DNA of 30,959 nucleotides from Ophiothrix spiculata (taxonomy: Eukaryota > Echinodermata > Ophiuroidea > Amphilepidida > Ophiotrichidae), in the NCBI GenBank assembly GCA_000969725.1, contig JXSR01S015707.1; one strand, 5' to 3'. Under the pieces are notes generated by a model. It was not told the DNA's origin. It saw only the letters and a program-made list of their open reading frames with translations, and searched no databases. This document shows, piece after piece, positions 20,821 to 30,723 of this stretch. Every line of letters begins with the position of its first letter. The stretch's first letter is position 1. The translations under genes were made by a program, and so were the position numbers.

Positions 20821-22746
20821 GTAAGGGTGAGGGATGGTGTGAAATTGCATATTTGATTATATCTGATATATAGGTAATATAGTTAAATTGTTTATGTTGA
20901 GGTTTAAAAATAAATATATTTTAGTGTTGTAATAGGAAATCATTTATTTCTGTGTACGCAGTAAAAATTAGTTGAATAAATCAGATTGATTAATAAATGA
21001 ATTAGTAAATTGAAACTTTTTGAAACTAAACCACTTTTGAATCATTATGTTACCTGCCAATCAGATTGATTGATTATGTGTGAGAACCGCTATAATAGTA
21101 AATTGGTACAGGGCAGTAGGACTGTGCAGAGTATAAACCTCATTGTGCCCAATGAATAATGTCCATGGGCAAGGCATATGATTTTGATCGCTTCAGGAAG
21201 CAATATCTGTCAATTGCATTGTTAATCTGACTCGAAAGCTGTTAGGGGAGGCTTCAAAACTCAACCGGCGGTTGTCTGCCGGTTCTGGGTGGTTCTGGGC
21301 GGTTCAACCAGAATAAACAATAGCCAACCGCCTAGAACCGCCCGGAACCGCCCAGAACCGGCAGACAACCGCCTGTTGAGTTTTGAAGCCGCCCCTTGTG
21401 AGAAACATTACAATCCTAATGGTAAAAAGACTTACACATGAGCAATTGATGCCATTGTTGAAGGGAAATGATTGTGGTGGTCTATTGAATTGCATCAATA
21501 ATAATAAGTAGCCTACAGTGCTTTGAAAACTTTTTAGATCTATAGAAAACCTGCATATTGTTGTTATTGGTCAGAGAAGTAGTAGCAGAGGTGGGGTGTG
21601 TATAGCCAAGCGTCACAAGACTTCCTGTTCTCAAAAAGAAGTTGTTTTTTGAAATGCCCATTGAGATATTTACATTTATTAAAGCACAAGTCCTCACTGT
21701 ATTGATTTTGTAAAGCGTTTTCTCGACAAATCATTACAATAGGAAGTCCTCACCAAGAAGTCCTGTTAACCACTGGATTAAGTGAAAGAGAAGTTCTGTT
21801 TTAGTGACGCTTCGCCTTAGTAGTTAGTATTCTGTTGTAGTATATCTGGGACTATAAATACTAAAGGGATAAGAAGCAAGACATGAGTCTTTTGTTAACC
21901 AATCGTCTAGAGCGAGCAATGTCCTCTACGGTATTATGATGCTAATTGGGTATTTCCCGTATCTAGTCATCAAGAATTAATCGATATTCAATCTCATTTA
22001 GTTGTCAACCTTGTGAGGCGCGCTTGTTAAATTCTTGGCAATAACATGTGTATGTGAATCCTCAAAAGATGTGAACGGAGTTCAGTATAATAGTTCATAG
22101 TCATTTATGAATCAAAGAATATTTGTATACAAACCCATTTTTGTGCCCGTATTTCCACCTTTATGGTGTGAAAGATGTACATGAAAATGTACTCAGTGCA
22201 TTCTTGAATAGATAATGCATGCACCGAATATCTCAATTTACATTCTGCTTTTACTCATTTACAATAAAATGGAACACAGTAAGGACTATTTTTGGTATAG
22301 ATATAGTAAACTTTGATAAAAAATTGATAGAATTTTGACCAATTGTCTCATATTTTACAAAAATTAATGTTCTTATGACTTAGTAAGATTTTTGAATTTT
22401 TGAACAGAACAGTTTGCAATTGTGGAGTTGTTTTGGTTAAATGATGATTTGGAGCACAAAAACTGCCATAAATACACAAACTCTGGAAATTCTCAGAACT
22501 TTTATTGATAGCTGCCATATGTTGCTCACGGTGAAGTCATACAGAACTATGGATATATATCACAAATATTCGTTGCCTGGTCCGATAATTACCAGGAGCG
22601 ATCAACAATCAATGGTAAACAATGCCGTAGTAGACTTGCTTTGCTGCATATCCGATAATTGGCCTCTACTTCTTATTCCTTTAGTATTTATCGTCCCAGA
22701 GTATATATACTAACAAATTTTCACATCATTTTCTCTGTCCCAACAG
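20821..22746 (+). other. Intron, 1.9 kb
   Basis: It contains the MITE at 21245-21395. Elsewhere it is AT-rich with no exon-like match. The open frame that runs into the next exon from 22659 reflects the intron end only. Confidence 0.7.
21242..21398. mobile_element. MITE (151 bp), same family as 8430-8552
   Basis: The arms gggaggcttcaaaactc and gagttttgaagccgcccc flank aataaacaatagcc. The stem is extended by additional ggttctgggcggttc-type units. The flanks are TTA and TTG, an imperfect 3-bp target duplication. Confidence 0.85.
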
Positions 22747-25700
22747 GGTACTCCAAGCTTGTGTTCAATGGTTCTTCTGCCAGCCTAGAAGTAAATGACC
22801 TCCAAGGGGACAAGACTGGATGGCTGTATGTTACAGATCATCAGATCCTCTATGCTCAACTTGCTGATGGTCTTAGCAATCATATTACCACACATTGTAA
22901 CATTGATATTGGTGCAAATGCTACTGGGTTATTTGCTGCCAACTTGTATGTTGATCAAACAATTCTAAATGTCCAAGGTGGTTTTGATGTACAAAACATG
23001 ATCATTGAGGCAAAAGGCATGTTGAATTTGTCTGCGTCTAGTCACAGTGTAAGACGAACCCAAACAAGCATCAGTACTTTGACAGAACCTGGATCTTATC
23101 TGTTTAATTCCTTGACTTTAAAACGTGACTCTACTTGAACTGTCTCTAGTGGGCTGGACTTAACAGGTAGCGAGTTGGATGTAAAAAGCGGTGTCAACCT
23201 AAGATTTGATTATTTCAACATCAGGATGAGGAAAATAGTGATAGAAAGAGATGCATCCCTGGATGTGACTGCAATGGCGCCTGTTAATCTGTCTCATATC
23301 AGTGCTGGTAATCAATCTCAGTGTGGAGGAGGAGGTCATGGGGGACCAGGTGGTGTTGGACTTGGTGTTTTTCTAACTGATGTAGCACCATCTTTTGGAT
23401 CAATATATAAACCCTCACACCCAGGAGTAAGTGGTGGTGCAGGTTCTAGAGGAGGATCTTTTATTTACATCAAATGTGATGAAGTTGTCATTGATGGGGA
23501 ATTGGTTGCTAATGGTGGTAGCACTGCATCTGGAGGAGCAGGGAGTGGTGGCAGTATTTGGATTCATGCTACTCATGTCTACAAAGGTTTAGGTGTTGTG
23601 CAAGCAAATGGTGGAACAGCATCAGGATCTTGTGGCAGTGGAGGTGGTGGTCGAATTGCAATTTATACTGACAGGCCAAGTCTATTTACTGGTGATTACA
23701 ACGCTGGTGGGGGTGGAGGTCCATCAGGAAAGGCTGGCGGACCAGGCTCCATATATCTGCATGATTTTATCAATGACAATGTATTTGAAAAACTCATCAT
23801 TGATAATAATAACCAGCAGACATCTTTATATTTCACTCTTGATGAAGACTGGGAAAACAACAGAGGAAGTATTGATGAAATTGATCTTGGTGATAGTGCC
23901 ATGTTCCAAATGGCACCAGATGGCAATCTGCGAACATTTAACATGCATAAAATAGTAGGTGATGGGTCAGCTTTGGTTCACATTCGTCAAGGACATAGAA
24001 TAATCTTTGAAAGAGATCTTAATACCAATGACACCAGCTGCAGGACATACGTAAACATCAAAATAGATAAAGGTGGGGAAGCAGTCATGTGTACCAAATC
24101 ATTGATTTTAGGGGGAGGTACAGTGCACAGAGCTTTAGAAATTTCTGGAAAATTATACGGAGTGTTTGATTTAAGCCTTGGTGAAGACAGGGAGATGTAT
24201 GTGACCCAAACAGCTGAAGCTATAGCTGAACTCAACACAGATGGAGATGAGACCATTCCAGGCACCTTTACATTTGGATCTATTGAAATGTATAGTGGTA
24301 GCAAGTGGATATTTGAACCAAACATGGGGGCTCACATCAATGTTGCTTCGTTGAATGTCAAATTTGGTGCTGCACTGTATGCTGATTATTTTCATTTAAA
24401 TATCACTGATCTAGACATTGAAATTGGAGGATTACTTTCATGCCAAGGTGAAGACAGAAAGGAGTCATCTAACATTGATCAAGACATTGGAAGTGGTATA
24501 CAACATAGCAATGGAGATTCTGGAGCAGGACATGGAAGCAGTGGTGGCATTGGGTATTCTGAGTCAATCCAAGGAGGTGTTGCATATGGTTCATTGTTCC
24601 TACCAACAGAAAGAGGAAGTAGAGGCAGCTCAAGGTCCAGCAGTGGTAGAGGTGGTGGCACTATTCAGATCAATGCTGTCAATACAATATTAGATGGTGA
24701 ACTTTCAGCCAGTGCAGGTTCTGCATCCCACGATGATGGCAGCGGTGGGAGTGGGGGAAGTATTTTGATTGAGTCTTACACTCTAGAAGGCCATGGTGTT
24801 CTAAGTGTAAATGGAGGCAATGGGTTAGGTGATGGTGGCGGGGGATCTGGTGGACGTATTGCGGTATATACCAACACAAAAAATATGTTTAGAGGAGAGT
24901 ACAAGGCCACTGGTGGAAGTGGAAGTGGAAATGGAGAGTTATCAGTGACTCATGGAGGAGGAAGTGGAACTGTGTTCTTACAAGATCCACGTAATAGTGT
25001 CCCATACAGACGACTCTATCTTGACAATATGAATCACCCTGTTACACGATATGTTACCCTGGCAGAAATTTCCATGAAAGAATATGAATTTGATGAAGTC
25101 CATTTGGTTAGAAAAGCATCTCTACATATTTCTGAAGCTTTAAGTAACATCACTGTTGTAATACACAAAGTTTTTGGAGATCGTACTGGGTTGATCCATG
25201 TCCATAGAGATCATCAGTTTGTTCTTGAGGTTGTTGAATCGGTACCAACTGTAACAAAAGCTCCAGTTAACTACATCATTGATGATGGTGGTGAGGTCAT
25301 CTTCCCAGCAACATTGTATGTCTTGGGGTATGGAGTGCCAACAGCAAAGTCAACTATAGCTTCACTTGAATGGGATGGAAGACTTACTAATGTGGCACAT
25401 CTGATTATCAACCAAGCAGCTATTGTGCAAATCTATCCCAATGCCCATACAGCCGTCAAAAACAATGGCACATATGTATCAATAGGACAGCCAGGCATCT
25501 TTGAATTTGGAACTGTTCTTCTGCTTTCTAATTCCATGCTAAACTTTGCCAATGATATGGGAATGAAATTTTCAACCAGTGAGATTCACACAAAATATGG
25601 AGCTATTATATCTGCTGAGCATATACAACTATTTACATCTAGCATAAATATAGAAGCAGGATCAAATTTGACTACATCAGCTTCAGATAGACCTGGGGAT

Positions 25701-26828
25701 ACTTTATCAAAAGTGATTGGAAGAGGTGCAAGTTACTCAGGAGACAGCGGAGGAAGCGGGGGTGGGCATGGAAGTCTTGGAGGATATGGGTATGATAGCA
25801 ATGGAAATGAAGTAGCAGAAGGTGGGAGATACTATGGAAGTCTGTATCAAGCAACTGAAAGAGGCAGCGATGGTGGACAAGGTCCAGGTGGAGATGGCGG
25901 CAAAGGGGCAGGTTTTATAGATATCAAAATCGCTGGTAAATTCCACTTGGATGGTGTTATTAAAGCAGATGGCTCCAGTGCACCTGTTGGAAGCCGTGGT
26001 GGAGGTGGTAGTGGTGGAGGAATACGTGTTGAAGCATGGGAGTTACAAGGCCATGGGGTCATAACAGCACATGGTGGTGATGGAGATGGTGTCAGGTCTG
26101 GAGGTGGATCTGGTGGTCGTATTGCAGTCTATACAGATGGCATGAATCACTATGAAGGGAAGTACAAAGCTTATGGTGGTGCTGGACATGATGCTATTAA
26201 TGCAGCAAGGCCTCATGGTGGACCAGGATCAATCTATCTGCATGAGTTGATATATGCAACACCTTATGATCAATTAAGAATTGACAATGCTAACAGAAAC
26301 TGGTCTCATTATTACACTTTGGATGAACCTGATGTTGTTGCATACAAATTTGATGAAATTCATTTGACTAGAAGAGCATCATTGCAAATGCTCTCCAATG
26401 ATGATCGTAATAGGACCTTAAAAGTGCAGACACTTGAAGGTGATCTGACTGGACTCTTACACATGCATGGTAACCATACATACATTATTGATGTTGAAGT
26501 CAATGCAAAAACAACCCTTAAGGCTCCTGTTAACATGCGGATAGAAACTGATGCTATTGCTGAATTGGCATCAACTGTTGATATCATAGGAACTGGAGAT
26601 CCAGCTCTGAATTGGAATGGTCAGATTCTTGGTGTGAGAGATTTACGCATTGCATAAGGAAGGAAAGTAGATATCGCAGACACGGCTCACACTGCACTTA
26701 TGGTTGATGGACAGTATGTGTATAAGGATGATCCTGGTACCTTTCGATTTGCAAGACTGGAATTTGGAGCTCAATCAGAAGTGGTCTTTCCTCCTCCTCT
26801 TGGAATTACATTCAATGTGGGATTCTTG
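22747..26828 (+). CDS. Giant exon 2 (4,082 nt), three modules, two in-frame stops
   Basis: The acceptor is caacag and the donor gtgag; phase 1 in, phase 0 out. 1,360 codons stay in one frame except for TGA at 23136-23138 and TAA at 26655-26657. On both sides of each stop the module motifs continue in the same frame. Glycine blocks end GSGGGGRIAIYTD (about 23660), GGSGGRIAVYTN (about 24860) and GGSGGRIAVYTD (about 26120). Also visible are GDRTGLIHVHRDHQFV, APVNYIIDDGGEVIFP, AHTAVKNNGTYVSI, TKYGAIISAEHI and GDLTGLLHMHGNH. If the stops are real alleles this copy would be truncated; sequencing error or readthrough are alternatives. Confidence 0.9.
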
Positions 26829-27561
26829 GTGAGTGTGCACAAGTTTTAATATTTTTAACAATATTGAAAAATGATAGCGTTTTATATAATAAGTAGTAGA
26901 GCTTTTATGACTAAATTATTTATGACCATATATACTAATAATTGTTTATAACCATTGTTGATTTGTCCTTTTCATGAACAAAACTGTTTTAAAAGAATGT
27001 AATATCCAGTGAAAAAAACTTTTATATGGTACCTGTAATTATCTGCAGCAAAAATTCATAATATTTTGTAATTATGTCAAGTAACCTATCGCTTGAGTTT
27101 TCAAGTTATCATCCAGTAAAAGGAAAATGTTGTCATCATATCTGAAGTTATAGTGGGCTTAGATGATCAGTGACCCACATTTTTTATTGCTGAATTTAGA
27201 ATTTTAGACTATAAGGTGTTGAGGCACAATAAGGCCACAAGTTTGTGGGGCCAGCTACAACCTGGCCACAGCCTTGATTTTCAAAAATAGTGACCGTATG
27301 TTTGATTATTCACCTCATGGTTATTGTAAAATATTCATTACATGTTTTTGAAATGATTTAGAGGTGGATAATCAAGCCTACGGTTGCCATATTGGAAAAT
27401 TATGGTTGCGGCCAGATTGCGGCCAGCCACACAAAGTTGTGGCCTAATTGTGCTCCAACGCCTGATCTATGGATGTTAACTTGAACCTTATTAGTATATG
27501 AAGTTGATTGTCACCAGTTTATTCATAAATTTATTGTCTTTATATTTATTCATTTGTGCAG
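26829..27561 (+). other. Intron containing a MITE
   Basis: AT-rich. Apart from the inverted-repeat element at 27214-27463 I see nothing recognisable. Confidence 0.6.
27214..27463. mobile_element. MITE, about 250 bp
   Basis: The left end aggtgttgaggcacaataagg is complementary to the right end cctaattgtgctccaacgcct with few mismatches. Inner ccacaagtttgtgg and ccacacaaagttgtgg blocks also pair. There is no coding capacity, and the target duplication is unclear. Confidence 0.8.
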
Positions 27562-27736
27562 GACATGAAGTGGGCATCTAAATTCACAGCAGAACATTTT
27601 GAGATTCTAGCATCTGATTTCTACCTAGAACCCATGGCCACATTATACTGCTCTGGTAGGGGTCTTGAGGATGGTGGACCTGGAGTTGGCTTGGTTCAAG
27701 GAGCTGGGGCTGCCCATGCTACATTGGGTGGACTAG
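27562..27736 (+). CDS. Exon: FTAEHFEILAS ... GAGAAHATLGGLG
   Basis: The acceptor is gtgcag and the donor gtaag; phase 0 in, phase 1 out. It encodes DMKWASKFTAEHFEIL, LEPMATLYCSGRGLEDG and GAGAAHATLGGLG, matching the KYGAxIxAExI...IExGSxLxxSGxG...GASHGGxGG order of other modules. AHATLGG replaces the usual SHGGxGG. Confidence 0.85.
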
Positions 27737-28375
27737 GTAAGAAACTACACAGAGGATATTTTGAGACTCTAAAAGCAATACTATAAAGTGTTAAAAATGA
27801 AGCTCCCCCTGTCACTCATGACTTTTGATTTTCTGGGCTTATTTGGTAGGTATAAATACCCTCCAAAGGATTTGGCTCAAAGATGCTTATTTTTTCTGTT
27901 ATGGCCATTTGTTGAATTAAATTCGGGATCTGGAATTAAATTCGGGATCCCGAATTCCACATGTATTAGTATAGGAAAGCATGCATGTGCTTTTTATCCA
28001 TTTTTTTGGTGGCAAAACAATTTTTTTCACAAAATAAACTTGAAAACGCTTTTAGATAGTCGCATTCTTCCATTTTATACTACTTTTCCTATAAACCATT
28101 TTTGATCAAAATCTTATAGTGTTGCTTTAATAAAATTTCAAGGCTACATTATACTGCACTGGTAGGGGTCTTGAAGATGGTGGGTCTGGTGTTGATTTGG
28201 TTCATGGAGCTGTGGTTGGGCTAGGTAAGAAACTACATGTGAAATATTTTGATGTTTTAGTATCACATTCATAATGGAACCCTGCAGGGTTGCATTAGAT
28301 TTCACAGATAGGGCTGTCAGGATATGGACCTGATGTGATCCAAGGAGCTTGGGTTGATCATGCTTATTAGTAAAT
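27640..28375 (+). repeat. Exon end and donor duplicated about 500 bp downstream
   Basis: The exon end (acattatactgctctggtagg to ggactaggtaagaaactac) recurs at about 28145-28235 with donor ctaggtaagaaactac. A third, weaker copy follows at about 28308-28372 (ggatatggacctgatgtgatcc, caaggagcttggg). The second copy is shortened and the third has lost its donor. A dispersed repeat sits between copies 1 and 2. Confidence 0.85.
27798..27962 (+). repeat. Dispersed repeat, copy 2 (first copy at 17281)
   Basis: The same ordered blocks as 17281-17432, ending in a doubled attcgggatc. It is AT-rich and non-coding. The family is unknown. Confidence 0.8.
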
Positions 28376-28555
28376 GCGCATTTCATAAGCGAGTGAAATG
28401 AGACAAAATCAATGCACGAGCGTTCAATTTTGATGCGTCTAATTCACGAGGCCCGCAGGGGCCAAGTGCATTGAACAGCAATCAAAATTATCAAAATTTA
28501 CCGGAAGTGTATTGATTTTGTCTCATTTTACGAGCATTATGGAATGCAAATTTAT
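28370..28555. repeat. Hairpin repeat, about 186 bp, MITE-like
   Basis: gtgaaatgagacaaaatcaat near 28393 pairs with attgattttgtctcatttta near 28511, and the pairing continues weakly outward (gcatttcataagc with gcattatggaatgc). There is no coding capacity. Confidence 0.65.
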
Positions 28556-29297
28556 TAATCTAATTCATACACGATAGAAAAATAATATTGTATCTTTGGT
28601 GAAAATGAATAAGGCCTTTAATAGGTTCATCAAAATCCAAAAACTTCTCGAAACTAAATAAATAATCACCCGACAAAAACAATGAAACATTCATACACAC
28701 TAAACGCTCACCACGCAATCTGGAACATAACAAGCGCAGTGCATTGTGAAGATCCACTGCACTCCGCGTACTTTATATTCTTGCATTTTGATTGGCTAGG
28801 TGGCACGCACAGCACACGCGGAGTGTATGAATATGATTCAGTGTATATGTAACATTTGATCAATTTTTGCATTCCTTGTCTATGTTGTAACTATAATACA
28901 TTGTACTTGGGGTTTTTACTGGGACATATTTCTTTAATACCACTTCTTTTTTTTAAAGGAAACCTTAATATTCTAAATTTGTAAAGAGTATTTAACTTAT
29001 TCCCATTTTTTTTAGTGACAAATATATAGTATCACTTATTTGTCTGTTTTGCAAACAGCTTAAGTCCAAACTGGCCTAGTTATAACCGAATAAATATCTT
29101 GATTGGTGATCAATATAATTTACTTGTTTATTTAAATTTGATCAATTTTAAATATTGATCCTTAATATAACTGCATGGCAAAGCCAGCCAACTAGAACCG
29201 GCAAACAATAAGCAGGAGGGTTATGAAGCGTATTAAGACCATTAGATACGATTTATCAACTAGTCCATTTCATCAAAACCATTTCATTTTGCTTTAG
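28556..29297 (+). other. Rest of intron; possible decayed MITE
   Basis: AT-rich and without an exon. The stretch near 29190-29232 (agaaccggcaaacaat...gttatgaagc) weakly resembles one arm of the 8430/21245 MITE family and may be a decayed copy. Confidence 0.4.
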
Positions 29298-29534
29298 CAC
29301 CAGGGAGCTCTGCAAATGGAACCACCTATGGCTCTTTGTATGAACCCACTATAGGAGGAAGTAGAGGGGGACCAGCAAGTGACAATACACCAGGACCTCG
29401 AGGTGGTGGTGTTATCAGAATCAAAGTGGGCTCAGTGTTTAGTCTGGATGGCAGGATAGAAGCTGATGGTTTACATGCTCAGAGAGGTACCAGGGCTGGA
29501 GGATCAAGTGGAGGCGCAGTTTGGGTCACAGCTG
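29298..29534 (+). CDS. Exon: YGSLYEPTIGGSRGG ... GGSSGGAVWVTAG
   Basis: The acceptor is tttag and the donor gtaag; phase 1 in, phase 1 out. It encodes APGSSANGTTYGSLYEP, GPRGGGVIRIKVGSVF, LDGRIEADGLHAQRG and AGGSSGGAVWVTAG, the YGSLY and GGSGGSI parts of a glycine block. Confidence 0.9.
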
Positions 29535-30355
29535 GTAAGTTGAGAGTAATGTTTGAAGTTAAATTTTGTTAAGAATGATTAAAGCCATTCAATTTAAATC
29601 CAGTACAGATTCAGTTCACATCCATTTTAATTCAGTAAATTTAGTTCAGATCAATTCATTTTAAAATCATTTCAATAAGCCTTTTTTAGGTATGGCTGAC
29701 ATTACACACTCGACTAAACATCTTTTGTGTTTTCTAGGTTTTACCCAATCCAAAGTACGCCCTCTCCTATTGTTATCTTAATTTTACCCATTTGGAATAG
29801 CGTCCTCTCCTTTTGTGATGGCCATTCTTCTAAAAGACTTATTTAATTCAAATAAAAAACTTAAAGGAACTACTGATATAAAGACATATACTGTATTTAA
29901 AGAACATTATACCAGTGTTCCATCTTAAGGATTTTGGCTCTACCCCAAATAATGATGTCATAAGATCAACAACTTACAATCGCTGCCCACTGACACATGA
30001 CATTAAAAAAAAGGACTCAAAAGAATTTTTGCAGAAAGCTAAGTAAAATCAAAATAAATTTGGGGCATTGTGTAAGCTCAAGCTTATACCACAAAACTAA
30101 GACTTTTGTCCTTTAGAAGCCTAAATTGCAATAGTTTGTAAGTTGAAAAGCTGAAAAAATGAACTATTTTGTTTTGAAATGGCTTGCTCAAATGTTTGAG
30201 CTTCTGTAACAATCTGGAATTAGTGAGAACACAGATTGGTAACTATGATCATAGAACACTTCGCACGTCAGTAGGATATGATAGTTACACTTTTGAATTC
30301 TTATTGCAAATGAAAGTATAGTCATAACTATAACATATGTGGTATTTGTTTCCAG
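29535..30355 (+). other. Intron without recognised features
   Basis: AT-rich. A minor run of near-repeats of the attcag.tca type is seen at 29588-29670. No exon or element recognised. Confidence 0.5.
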
Positions 30356-30723
30356 GTCATTTTAAAGGTCATGGTAGTATCAGTACCCAAGGAGGTCTTG
30401 GGGATTATACATCTGGTGGTGGCGCCGGTGGCCGTATTGCAGTCCACATCTTACAATCTGATGAGTACAGAGGAGCACTCACTGCTCTAGGAGCAGGGAG
30501 TGTTGGAAGTGAGAATAATGGAGATGTAGGAGGAACTGGCACTGTATATGTAGAGCAGGACAAGAATGAAACTTGGTACAATAGGTTATATCTGGATAAT
30601 CAGAATGCAGAGCCAACAAAGACGGTGATTCTTGGAGAAAGAAACCCTAGGAGTATTAGGGAGGGAAGGACGGAACACAACTTGGTTGATATGGGATTTG
30701 ATGAGATCATGATGAAAAATAAG
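30356..30723 (+). CDS. Exon: GGGAGGRIAVHIL ... YLDNQN ... GFDEIMMKNK
   Basis: The acceptor is ttccag and the donor gtaagtg; phase 1 in, phase 0 out. It encodes HFKGHGSISTQGG, SGGGAGGRIAVHILQ, YRGALTALGAGS, GGTGTVYVEQD, LYLDNQNAEP and MGFDEIMMKNK, giving the second half of the glycine block, the IDNNN segment and FDELHL. A charged stretch, NPRSIREGRTEHN, before the FDE motif is not typical of other modules and overlaps the tandem repeat. Confidence 0.9.

Noticed and set aside
26622-26669. A 46-bp intron (donor gtgtgag, acceptor gtag) that would remove the TAA stop
   Set aside because: It would delete GVRDLRIA...GRKVD, which aligns with conserved module residues, and it is too short for a normal intron here.
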